8,819 nt of DNA, taken from NCBI GenBank assembly GCA_964459805.1, contig CAYWOD010000151.1, positions 1 to 8,819 on the forward strand, read 5' to 3'. The DNA comes from DAOVRL01 sp964459805 (lineage in GTDB: Bacteria > Planctomycetota > Phycisphaerae > Sedimentisphaerales > Anaerobacaceae). The notes beneath the pieces were generated by a model. That model saw only the letters and a program-made list of their open reading frames with translations. It was not told the DNA's origin and ran no database searches. Shown here one piece after another: positions 1-5,790 of the stretch. A program made the translations under genes and the position numbers. How positions within the stretch are numbered: position 1 is the stretch's first letter; each line of letters begins with the position of its first letter.

Positions 1-110
1 CGTTAGGCTACCTGACGCCGGCAGAGGTCTATTTTGGCTACGAAGCTGATTTCTCGTGTTCTGCACCCCATTCCGCCGCCAGTCTGAGCATAGCAAAACT
101 AACAATTTAA
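1..110 (+). CDS. C-terminal end of an IS3-like integrase-type transposase (partial)
   Basis: The reading frame that starts at base 3 is open from the window edge to a TAA at 108-110 and gives 35 residues. It begins LGYLTPAEVYFG, which matches the end of the rve integrase core in IS3 and related transposases, where a line such as RPHSALGYLTPAEF follows the last catalytic Glu. In an intact element this protein carries out DDE-type strand transfer at the IS ends. Only the tail is present; the catalytic DDE residues would lie to the left of the window. The last 20 residues (after FGYEAD) are not family-like, so the copy may already be degenerate. It is convergent with rpsA. It differs in sequence from the second transposase remnant at 5512-5790, so the two are not ends of one composite element. 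Confidence 0.7.
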   Translation, partial: LGYLTPAEVYFGYEADFSCSAPHSAASLSIAKLTI

Positions 111-216
111 CAGAATCTAACAAGAAAGAAAAAGAAACACAAAGAAAGAATGCTGCTACTACTACGGAATAATACCTTATAGATCTAAGATTTTGGTCTG
201 GACAAGTGGGAGTACC
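111..216. other. Intergenic spacer with a polypurine tract
   Basis: This spacer separates the converging transposase tail and rpsA. Bases 122-150 are purines apart from two C (138 and 140), so the - strand, on which rpsA is transcribed, is strongly T-rich here. There is no GC-rich hairpin before it, so I do not call an intrinsic terminator. The palindrome TAGATCTA near 180-187 is the only symmetric element I see. Confidence 0.4.
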
Positions 217-2304
217 TCAACTCGCCTCAGCAGACTCACCCTCACTATCTTCCTCCTTACTTTCCTCGCCAACCTCAGCCTCAGCCGCATCGCCTTCTAC
301 TTTGCTTTCCGCGGCGACCTGAGCCTCAGCCACCCCGGCCTCATCATCACTCGCCTGCGCCGCAGCAGCCTCGCTTTCCTCCTTACTTTCCTCGCCAACC
401 TCAGCCTTTACCGCTTCGCCTTGCTCCTTGCTCGCCTCTCCAGTCTCCACCGATTGGCCCTCTTCCTCCTTGCCTTCCTCGGCAACCTCACCCTTTACCG
501 CTTCGCCTTCCTCCTTACTCGCCTCGGCAACCTCAGCCGCCGTGCCCTCCTCACCCACATCCTTTGGCTTCGATAGCCGCTCTACGTCGCTGTCGGAAAG
601 AACACTCTGAACCGCAGCCGGCCGACGCCGACGCACAGGCTCTTCAGATTGATCTTCGGCGGCCCACTGCACACGCCGTAAACTCAAACCGATCTTGCGA
701 GACTCGCTGTCAACCTTGAGAATCTTGACCTCAACTTCTTCGTCAACATTCACGATGTCCTGCGGCTTGTCAATCTTGTGGTCGGCAAGCTCGGAGATAT
801 GAAGCAGACCCTCCAAATCCGGCTCAAGCTCCACAAACGCACCAAAGTTGGTAAGTTTCGCCACCTTGCCCTTTATGATATGGCCCGGAATATACTTCTC
901 AGGGATCGCACGAATCCACGGGTCCTCAGTCATCTGTTTTATACCTAACGAAACCCGCCGCTTCTCCTCATTAACATCCAGAACAACACATTTTACCTCC
1001 TGACCCTTCTGCAGAGCCTCGCTCGGATGGCTGTATTTCCGCGTCCAGCTTAAGTCCGAAATGTGCACCATGCCGTCAATACCCGGCTCTATCTCAACAA
1101 AAACGCCAAAATTCGTCACGCTGCGGACTATCGTGTTCACAACCGTCCCCGCAGGATACTTCTGCGAAGCCACCGCCCACGGATTCGTCTCGGTCTGCTT
1201 CAAACCTAACGATATCTCCTGCTTGTCCTTCTTTACACTCAGCACAACTATCTCTATCTCGTCGCCCAGATTCACCATCTCGCTCGGATGCGCAAGACGC
1301 CGAGTCCAGCTCATCTCGCTGATGTGCACCAGACCCTCAATCCCGTCTTCAAGCCGGACGAACACACCATAGTTCATCACGTTCACAACCTTGCCCTTAA
1401 CACGCACCCCTATCGGATAACGCTCTTCGACATCTTCCCACGGACTCGCTGCCTTCTGCTTCAGACCCAATGAAATCTTCTCACGCTCCTTATCAACACC
1501 GATAACCACGCACTCGATCTCCTGGTCAAGCTCAACAACCTCCGACGGATGCGAAATCCTCCCCCAGCTCAAATCCGAAATGTGCAGAAGACCGTCCAGA
1601 CCCCCTAAGTCCACAAAAACACCAAAATCGGCAATGTTCTTGACCACCCCTTTCCGCCGTTGGCCAATCTCGATCTCCGAAAGAATCTTCTCCTTACTGC
1701 TCCGACGTTCCTCCTCAACAAGCTTGCGACGCGATATGACAATATTGCGCCCTTCCACGTCGATCTTCAGAATCTTGCACTCAACCTCCTTCCCGATAAA
1801 CCTGCTGATGTCCCCCGGCTTCCTGATGTCAACTTGAGAGGCCGGCAGAAACACCGAAACACCAATGTCAACCAACAAACCACCCTTGATCCGTCTTATT
1901 ACCCGACCTGTAACAACATCCCCCTCCTTCTTCGTATTGATTATATTCTCCCACCCGCGAATCACGTCGGCTTTGCGCTTGCTCAGCAGAACAAGACCAC
2001 TCTCGGAGTCGGTATCCTCCAGAAGAACTTCTATCTCTTTGCCCGCCTCTATCTCCTCTGGATTCTCGAATTCGCCCGAATCGACAACCCCTTCGCTCTT
2101 GAGTCCAACCTCCACGATAACGTCGTTACCTATCTGGGAGACGATTGTCCCGCCCAAAATCGTCCCCGGCAATCGCGAATCCACCTTCTTATGTAGAACT
2201 TCTTCAAAAAACTCGCTGTCTTTCTCGCCGAACATCTCCTTGACCTGCTCGTTAAGCTTATCATCCGACAAACCTAACTTGTTCACAATATTTCTATCTA
2301 CCAT
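217..2304 (-). CDS. rpsA: 30S ribosomal protein S1 with six S1 domains and a long acidic tail
   Basis: Ribosomal protein S1 binds mRNA at the 30S subunit and helps recruit and unfold it. From the start chosen here the protein has 695 residues. Six S1 (OB-fold) domains follow one another at about 46-112, 128-197, 214-283, 299-371, 384-458 and 472-545. Domains 3-6 carry the family pattern FGVFV or FGAFV, then LLHISDLSW or a close variant, and end in ISLGLKQ-like strands; domains 1 and 2 are more divergent, as is usual for the two ribosome-binding domains. An arginine patch (VRRRRP) near 557 follows, then about 110 residues rich in Glu, Ala, Ser and Lys made of degenerate repeats such as EVGEESKEE. 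A typical S1 ends near 560 residues. The frame is open 18 codons further upstream, but ATG 2304 has AGAAGGA nine bases before it. The gene lies 171 bases after ispH in the same direction. In that gap TTGGCA (2425-2430) with GATTAA (2402-2407) is a weak promoter candidate. Confidence 0.95.
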   Translation of the reverse strand: MVDRNIVNKLGLSDDKLNEQVKEMFGEKDSEFFEEVLHKKVDSRLPGTILGGTIVSQIGNDVIVEVGLKSEGVVDSGEFENPEEIEAGKEIEVLLEDTDSESGLVLLSKRKADVIRGWENIINTKKEGDVVTGRVIRRIKGGLLVDIGVSVFLPASQVDIRKPGDISRFIGKEVECKILKIDVEGRNIVISRRKLVEEERRSSKEKILSEIEIGQRRKGVVKNIADFGVFVDLGGLDGLLHISDLSWGRISHPSEVVELDQEIECVVIGVDKEREKISLGLKQKAASPWEDVEERYPIGVRVKGKVVNVMNYGVFVRLEDGIEGLVHISEMSWTRRLAHPSEMVNLGDEIEIVVLSVKKDKQEISLGLKQTETNPWAVASQKYPAGTVVNTIVRSVTNFGVFVEIEPGIDGMVHISDLSWTRKYSHPSEALQKGQEVKCVVLDVNEEKRRVSLGIKQMTEDPWIRAIPEKYIPGHIIKGKVAKLTNFGAFVELEPDLEGLLHISELADHKIDKPQDIVNVDEEVEVKILKVDSESRKIGLSLRRVQWAAEDQSEEPVRRRRPAAVQSVLSDSDVERLSKPKDVGEEGTAAEVAEASKEEGEAVKGEVAEEGKEEEGQSVETGEASKEQGEAVKAEVGEESKEESEAAAAQASDDEAGVAEAQVAAESKVEGDAAEAEVGEESKEEDSEGESAEAS
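250..407 (-). repeat. 32-base direct repeat in the S1 acidic tail
   Basis: Bases 250-281 and 376-407 are identical over 32 positions, 126 bases (42 codons) apart and in frame; both encode AEVGEESKEE in rpsA. A third, diverged copy lies near 508-538. The DNA identity shows recent duplication or conversion within the tail. Confidence 0.8.
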
Positions 2305-2313
2305 AAAACAACA

Positions 2314-2320
2314 TCCTTCT
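2314..2320 (-). promoter_or_regulatory. Ribosome binding site of rpsA
   Basis: Read on the - strand this is AGAAGGA, nine bases before the ATG at 2304-2302. It decides the start: the longer open frame from 2358 adds 18 residues that look unlike an S1 N-terminus (WGAGESRTTDPREG). Confidence 0.75.
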
Positions 2321-2475
2321 CTGGGGTCTGTCGTTCGCGACTCGCCCGCGCCCCACACTTACGCCGACAAGCCCTCGTGCAACACTGCACACATATCTGA
2401 GTTAATCATTCACAAAAACGCACCTGCCAACGCAGCAAATGCGCACCGAACACCTTGGACACACTACCGAACGCT

Positions 2476-3333
2476 CTACTGCGACCTGCCGGTATCAAAG
2501 GCCTTCAGATTATTCACAAATTCGTCTATTATCCAGTCGGGCGTCGACGCGCCCGCCGTAACGCCAGCCACATTCTTACCCAAAACTATCCTTATATCAA
2601 GTTCTTTCCAGTTTTGCAAGTAAAACGTCTCGCTATTGTACTTTTTGCAAAGCTCCGCCAATCTCCGCGTATTGGCGCTATCCAGCCCCCCTAAAACAAA
2701 CATCACATCCACCTCCTTGCACAGCCGAACGGCTGATTCCTGTCTCTTAATCGCCTCCTGGCACAAAGTATTGATGACCTTAAGCTCGCTGAAGCTGCGC
2801 CGTCCTATCGCACCGAGCATATTCCCGAAGTGCTCCGGACTCTGCGTAGTCTGGCAGACAATACCAAGCCTGCCCTTCACAGGCAGCTTGCACAAATCAG
2901 ACTCGTCCGCAATAACGACAACATCCTTCGCGCAGCCCATAACCGCCTGGACCTCCGGATGGTTCTCCTCCCCGATGACCACGCCGTTATAACCGTCCCT
3001 CTCGAACTCCTCCGCTATGTGCTGGACCCTCTTGACCAAAATGCACGTGGCGTCAACAATGCTAAGGCCTTTTTCCCGGAGCTTCCCCATCTGTTCGGGC
3101 GCCGCCCCGTGAGAGCGGATAATAACCGTCCCCGATTGAATCTCTTCAATATTCTCAACCGTCCTTAACCCCGCTTTCGCCAGCCGCCCTACTTCGTCCT
3201 TATTGTGAATGATCGGCCCAAGACTATAAACGCACCCGCTGCCCTTCGCCTCCGCCAGCGTCTTTTCCGCCACACTGATAGCATTCCGAACCCCATGACA
3301 AAACCCGCACTTCTCTGCTATCAAAACCTTCAT
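2476..3333 (-). CDS. ispH: 4-hydroxy-3-methylbut-2-enyl diphosphate reductase
   Basis: IspH (LytB) is the cytosolic Fe-S enzyme of the last step of the MEP (non-mevalonate) isoprenoid pathway; it reduces HMBPP to IPP and DMAPP. The 285-residue protein is full length. The three cluster cysteines are C12 (CGFCHGV), C97 (VDATC) and C191 (NTLC). Substrate-site residues are present: H43 (IIHN), H75 (RSHG), H125 and E127 (NHPEV), T162 (QTT), and the SANT motif near 219-222, with TAGASTPDWII near the C-terminus. The EENHPEV and SANT spellings resemble clostridial-type IspH more than the E. coli form. I chose the ATG at 3333 because MKVLIAEKCGFC is the usual N-terminus and GGTGG lies just before it; the frame opens five codons earlier without a binding site. 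It is the first gene of a - strand pair with rpsA, an arrangement conserved in several phyla. No terminator is visible between the two, so co-transcription is likely. Confidence 0.96.
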   Translation of the reverse strand: MKVLIAEKCGFCHGVRNAISVAEKTLAEAKGSGCVYSLGPIIHNKDEVGRLAKAGLRTVENIEEIQSGTVIIRSHGAAPEQMGKLREKGLSIVDATCILVKRVQHIAEEFERDGYNGVVIGEENHPEVQAVMGCAKDVVVIADESDLCKLPVKGRLGIVCQTTQSPEHFGNMLGAIGRRSFSELKVINTLCQEAIKRQESAVRLCKEVDVMFVLGGLDSANTRRLAELCKKYNSETFYLQNWKELDIRIVLGKNVAGVTAGASTPDWIIDEFVNNLKAFDTGRSQ

Positions 3334-3391
3334 AAACCACCAAAACAAACACTAATGCTCTGTCAAATACGCTTAATCAACCACAACAAAT

Positions 3392-3446
3392 TCTCGGCGA
3401 TCCGCTTCTCCCTCGTTTAGTCGCTTGCCTCCACGGACCGCCGAGA
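3392..3446 (-). promoter_or_regulatory. Hairpin in the probable ispH leader
   Basis: TCTCGGCGATCCG (3392-3404) faces CGGACCGCCGAGA (3434-3446) as an inverted repeat with a 29-base loop. The single difference gives an A-C mismatch in a + strand transcript but a G-U pair in a - strand transcript, so all 13 positions can pair only when read in the ispH direction. The 3' side of the stem ends 58 bases before the ispH ATG. I do not recognise a known riboswitch. A TTGACA (- strand, 3366-3361) lies between the hairpin and the gene, but it has no good -10 box at the right distance. Confidence 0.4.
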
Positions 3447-3635
3447 TATATCAAAAACAGCCACCGTCACAACCTGCTAAACCAGCGGCCTCTTACCGGC
3501 AGCCGCCGCCGGCTCAACCGTCATATCCCCGAACGCATACTCCACCGAGCCCAAATCACAATACGATTGCTACAACAGCCTACCCCCCAATCCCCCTCCC
3601 GTCAACCATAATCCTCATCCCCCTTTAGCCGGGGT
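3447..3635. other. C-rich stretch with no convincing gene
   Basis: Together with the ispH leader this makes about 300 bases without a supported gene. The + strand is C-rich and one frame stays open from 3377 to a TAG at 3626-3628, giving a proline-rich peptide with no recognisable domain and only a TTG start. On the - strand a short frame ends in EPAAAAGKRPLV and a stop near 3479, which could be the last codons of a lost upstream neighbour of ispH. Neither is strong enough to call. The stretch CCCCCTTTAGCCGGGGTG (3619-3636) looks like a worn hairpin and lies at the boundary with the next gene. Confidence 0.4.
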
Positions 3636-4106
3636 GTGAAATCATTTATTGATTTTGAAGATGGAACGCTGGGCGGTTTCGACGATTCCCTGAACCCGGG
3701 CAGTGTGGATGTTGTATCCGGCAACTTGTTCGGAGCCGGCAGCAAGCTTATGCGAATAGATGAAGACTTGGGTGGCACGCCAACAGTTACGTACAAAAGC
3801 TATGGCAGCTCCATCGCCACAACTCTGACATTCGAACTCGGGATGACTACCAGCGAGACGGTAGGCACCTGGGGTCTGGATACATTGGCAGTCGATGTCA
3901 GAAATCCAAATTCAGGGACGTATTATATTATGGATGCGCTAGTGGTGAACGCCGCAGGGGCTGTAACATCACCTGAAACTACGATTTCCGGTGCGGCGGT
4001 TATTCCAGCCCCAGGTGCGAGTCTGCTTGCTATGATTGGCGTAGGCTTCATTGGCTGTACTCGCCAATGGTCAAACACTGTAACAAAACACCGGGTAAAC
4101 AAGTAA
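3636..4106 (+). CDS. PEP-CTERM-type surface protein lacking its signal peptide
   Basis: The 156-residue product starts at a GTG and opens with FIDFEDGTLGGFDD, which resembles the start of a mature secreted domain, not a signal peptide. Near the C-terminus it has IPAPGA (123-128) followed by a hydrophobic stretch (SLLAMIGVGFIG, 129-140). This is the layout of PEP-CTERM sorting signals, which exosortase recognises at the inner membrane of Gram-negative bacteria; the Pro-Ala-Pro-Gly spelling is common in Phycisphaerae. The basic cluster that normally ends the signal is weak (CTRQW) and a 16-residue extension follows. The frame is open upstream only to 3612, that part (SSSPFSRGV) is not a signal peptide, and I see none in the other frames either. 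I infer loss of the 5' end, so the gene may be non-functional. It lies 17 bases before the nucleoside hydrolase and may share a transcript with it. Confidence 0.6.
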   Translation: MKSFIDFEDGTLGGFDDSLNPGSVDVVSGNLFGAGSKLMRIDEDLGGTPTVTYKSYGSSIATTLTFELGMTTSETVGTWGLDTLAVDVRNPNSGTYYIMDALVVNAAGAVTSPETTISGAAVIPAPGASLLAMIGVGFIGCTRQWSNTVTKHRVNK

Positions 4107-4110
4107 CGGT

Positions 4111-4117
4111 GAAGGAG
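4111..4117 (+). promoter_or_regulatory. Ribosome binding site of the nucleoside hydrolase
   Basis: GAAGGAG is six bases before the ATG at 4124. It fixes the start at a point where a clear signal peptide begins. The longer open frame from 4067 overlaps the end of the preceding gene and would place 19 polar residues before the signal peptide. Confidence 0.8.
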
Positions 4118-4123
4118 TGTGAC

Positions 4124-5293
4124 ATGCTTAGAAAATCATCGACGTCGATTTCAGTATTAACGCTTATTTTAATTTTCTTTGCCTTATCACCAGATGTTGC
4201 CTTTGGCAAGCTTCGATTAATTATCGATACTGACCCTGCAGTTGGTGATAGCGATCCTGATGATGGTACAGCTATTATTTACGCCTTTCAACCGCCGGAA
4301 CTTTGCACAATTGAGGGGATAACATATGGCTACGGTAATTTTGGCCATCAGATTCCGGATTCAGATGGAACTCGTGGTGCTAATCGAATGCTTGATTACT
4401 ATCTACTGCAACTCAATAAGATACTGGAAGTTCTCCGTGAAGACGGTGCTATTGAAAACAGCCCACCACTTTACCGAGGGCATAAGGAAAGCGAAACATG
4501 GGATAATAATGAAGCTCATCCGCAAACAGGCGCATCTGATTTCATTCGTGAAACAGTAAGGGATAACCCGGGGCAAATTACAGTTCTTGTGTTGGGATCA
4601 TTAACCAATATTGCAACTGCAATGGCGAATTACCCGAACGGACAGCCATCCGACCCAAATGGTTTCATGCGAGACTGCAGGGAACTCTGGATTATAGGTG
4701 GTTCAGTTGGACCGTTAAGTGGAAACGTTCTCGACTTGGATTCTAACGGAATCTCTCTTAAAACTGCTGAATGGAATATATGGCGAGATAGAAAGGCGGC
4801 TGAATATGTGTTTAAACATGCAATCAAAGATAGTAACGGCATACCAAAAATAAAAATGGTGCCTCTTAACGCGACAATGCGGTGGATTATTAACACAAAT
4901 GACATTTCCACACTGGAAAATTCGAGAACTCGAATTGCTAATTATCTGAGTTTTCCGCTTCGCTGGTGGCTCAATGAAGCTAATCCACTCGATTGCCGTC
5001 AGGTTGCTGATCCATGCAACTGGCGAGATTGGTGGGAGAATGCTTGTGTAGCTATCGCAAAAGGAAGTAACTTAGTGGGTGGAATCCCTGATTTAAGTGG
5101 TCTTAATTTGCTTGGTCTTAATTGGATTACTGATCCGATAGGCTCATTTGAAAGGGTTCTAAATTATATGGCTGATATTCTTCCTGTTGGCCCTGCATTT
5201 CCTGCCTATGATAATGTACTCGTTCAGCGTGAATCGGACAAATCCACTTCTTTGTTAAGAGACTGCCTTGCCTTCGGCAAGGGGTTTTCTTAG
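4124..5293 (+). CDS. Secreted inosine-uridine nucleoside hydrolase family protein
   Basis: Members of this family (IU-NH) hydrolyse the N-glycosidic bond of ribonucleosides using a Ca2+ bound by an N-terminal Asp cluster. The 389-residue product starts with a signal peptide (MLRKSSTSISVLTLILIFFA, cleavage likely after AFG at 28), so it should act in the periplasm or outside. The metal site is at 33-48: IIDTDPAV, then DSDPDDG, with D35, D37, D46 and D47 as likely ligands. VLVLGSLTNIATAM (154-167) and IIGGSV (190-195) are family strands, and TAEWNIW (214-220) matches the AEFNI motif. The C-terminal HD motif is not obvious; WENACVAIA (304-312) aligns with the usual HDPLAVA, so the His would be Trp and the Asp would be Glu. 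Substrate is therefore uncertain. Codons are more AT-rich than in rpsA or ispH. The last twelve codons coincide with a terminator hairpin, so the stop may have moved downstream. Confidence 0.85.
   Translation: MLRKSSTSISVLTLILIFFALSPDVAFGKLRLIIDTDPAVGDSDPDDGTAIIYAFQPPELCTIEGITYGYGNFGHQIPDSDGTRGANRMLDYYLLQLNKILEVLREDGAIENSPPLYRGHKESETWDNNEAHPQTGASDFIRETVRDNPGQITVLVLGSLTNIATAMANYPNGQPSDPNGFMRDCRELWIIGGSVGPLSGNVLDLDSNGISLKTAEWNIWRDRKAAEYVFKHAIKDSNGIPKIKMVPLNATMRWIINTNDISTLENSRTRIANYLSFPLRWWLNEANPLDCRQVADPCNWRDWWENACVAIAKGSNLVGGIPDLSGLNLLGLNWITDPIGSFERVLNYMADILPVGPAFPAYDNVLVQRESDKSTSLLRDCLAFGKGFS
5257..5291 (+). terminator. Intrinsic terminator overlapping the hydrolase 3' end
   Basis: CCTTGCC (5266-5272), TTC and GGCAAGG (5276-5282) form a perfect seven-pair stem that extends outward with AAGAGA on the left and TTTTCTT on the right, with two mismatches over 16 positions. 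The T-run follows on the + strand and an equivalent T-run (from AAGAGA) on the - strand, so it could work in both directions. Its base is the TAG stop of the hydrolase frame. Confidence 0.65.
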
Positions 5294-5308
5294 GCATGAG
5301 GGAGTTCT

Positions 5309-5373
5309 GGATTACCGTTTCGAGAAAGTCTGCTGGGCGGCCGATTTGGAAACGGCCACCCATACGGTAATCC
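5309..5373. repeat. Nested inverted repeats
   Basis: GGATTACCGT (5309-5318) and ACGGTAATCC (5364-5373) are perfect inverted copies. Between them GGCCG (5339-5343) faces CGGCC (5353-5357), and a competing pair CCGTTTC (5315-5321) and GAAACGG (5349-5355) can form instead. The block lies in non-coding DNA between the terminator and the transposase remnant. It could be an IS end, a dispersed palindromic element or a transcript structure; I cannot tell which. Confidence 0.5.
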
Positions 5374-5402
5374 GTCACACCCAGCCGGCTATCCCTGGCA
5401 GA

Positions 5403-5429
5403 GCCTGCCCTGAGCGCAGCCGAATGGGT
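5403..5429. repeat. Possible dispersed CPERSR-type repeat
   Basis: This 27-base stretch contains CCTGAGCGCAGCCGAA and in one frame reads ACPERSRMG. I recall that peptide as a recurring artefact of a short dispersed intergenic repeat found in genomes and metagenomes of several phyla. That origin is from memory and is not shown by this window, where there is only one copy. It argues that the region is non-coding. Confidence 0.35.
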
Positions 5430-5438
5430 TGCACCTGG

Positions 5439-5450
5439 AGCAGGCCTGCT
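5439..5450. repeat. Perfect 12-base palindrome
   Basis: AGCAGGCCTGCT is identical to its reverse complement and extends nearly to 17 bases (GGAGCAGGCCTGCTTCC, 5437-5453). It lies 62 bases past the transposase stop, where the right end of an IS3-type element would be expected, but I cannot identify a matching left end. Confidence 0.4.
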
Positions 5451-5511
5451 TCCGTTTTACCGGCCAATGGCATTGTTACCATCTCTTCGGTTATTGTCAA
5501 GTCGTTATTCA

Positions 5512-5790
5512 TCACGATGCTTTGCGTCTTGCCTTACGTGCTTGCCTGGCTGCGGCGAGTTTGGCATCACGACTGGCCAGGATCGTTTCGGCTCGGCCTT
5601 CGAGCTTGTCCTTGGGTGTAATGTAGCCGATCGCACTATGCAAACGCCTGGTATTGTAATGGTCCACGAAATCGGCCACGATGTCTCTGGCGTGTTGAAG
5701 CGACAACGGAGTCCGCACCCGGATGCAAGTGCCCTTTATCGTCTTGTGATAGCGTTCCAGACAGCGTTGCTCGAGAGGGTGAGTGGGATG
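5512..5790 (-). pseudogene. C-terminal remnant of an IS3-family transposase (orfB)
   Basis: The - strand frame ending in TGA at 5514-5512 reads LERYHKTIKG, then HARDIVADFVDHYNTRRLHS, AIGYITPKDKLEGR and a basic end (RQARKARRKAS). This is the closing part of the rve integrase core of IS3-family orfB proteins: the Glu of LERYHKT lies at the usual position of the third catalytic acid, followed by the YN-RLHSAIGY-TP signature. Homology is clear to about 5772 and plausible to 5790 (HPTHP). Further upstream on the - strand the frame stays open but no longer resembles a transposase, and + strand coding signal begins there. The N-terminal two thirds of the enzyme, including the first two catalytic Asp, are missing, so it cannot transpose by itself. 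It borders the 5' end of the large + strand gene. Confidence 0.8.

Noticed and set aside
193..576. Open frames on the + strand opposite the S1 tail (193-576, 428-610)
   Set aside because: They are the complement of the low-complexity Glu/Ala repeats, giving Leu- and Ser-rich artefacts with no domain.
1061..2623. Several + strand open frames opposite rpsA, including 1865-2623 (252 codons)
   Set aside because: The - strand frame is an unambiguous six-domain S1; these are antisense shadows.
3479..3560. Short - strand frame ending EPAAAAGKRPLV and a stop
   Set aside because: The codon pattern is plausible for the end of a lost gene, but an in-frame stop lies about 30 codons upstream and there is no recognisable sequence.
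3425..3628. Proline-rich 67-codon frame on the + strand with a TTG start
   Set aside because: No domain, no ribosome binding site, and the proline content follows directly from the C-rich strand. It also overlaps the ispH leader.
5127..5378. 83-codon - strand frame across the terminator and inverted repeats
   Set aside because: It runs antisense through the hydrolase end and two hairpin blocks; no similarity to any family is visible.
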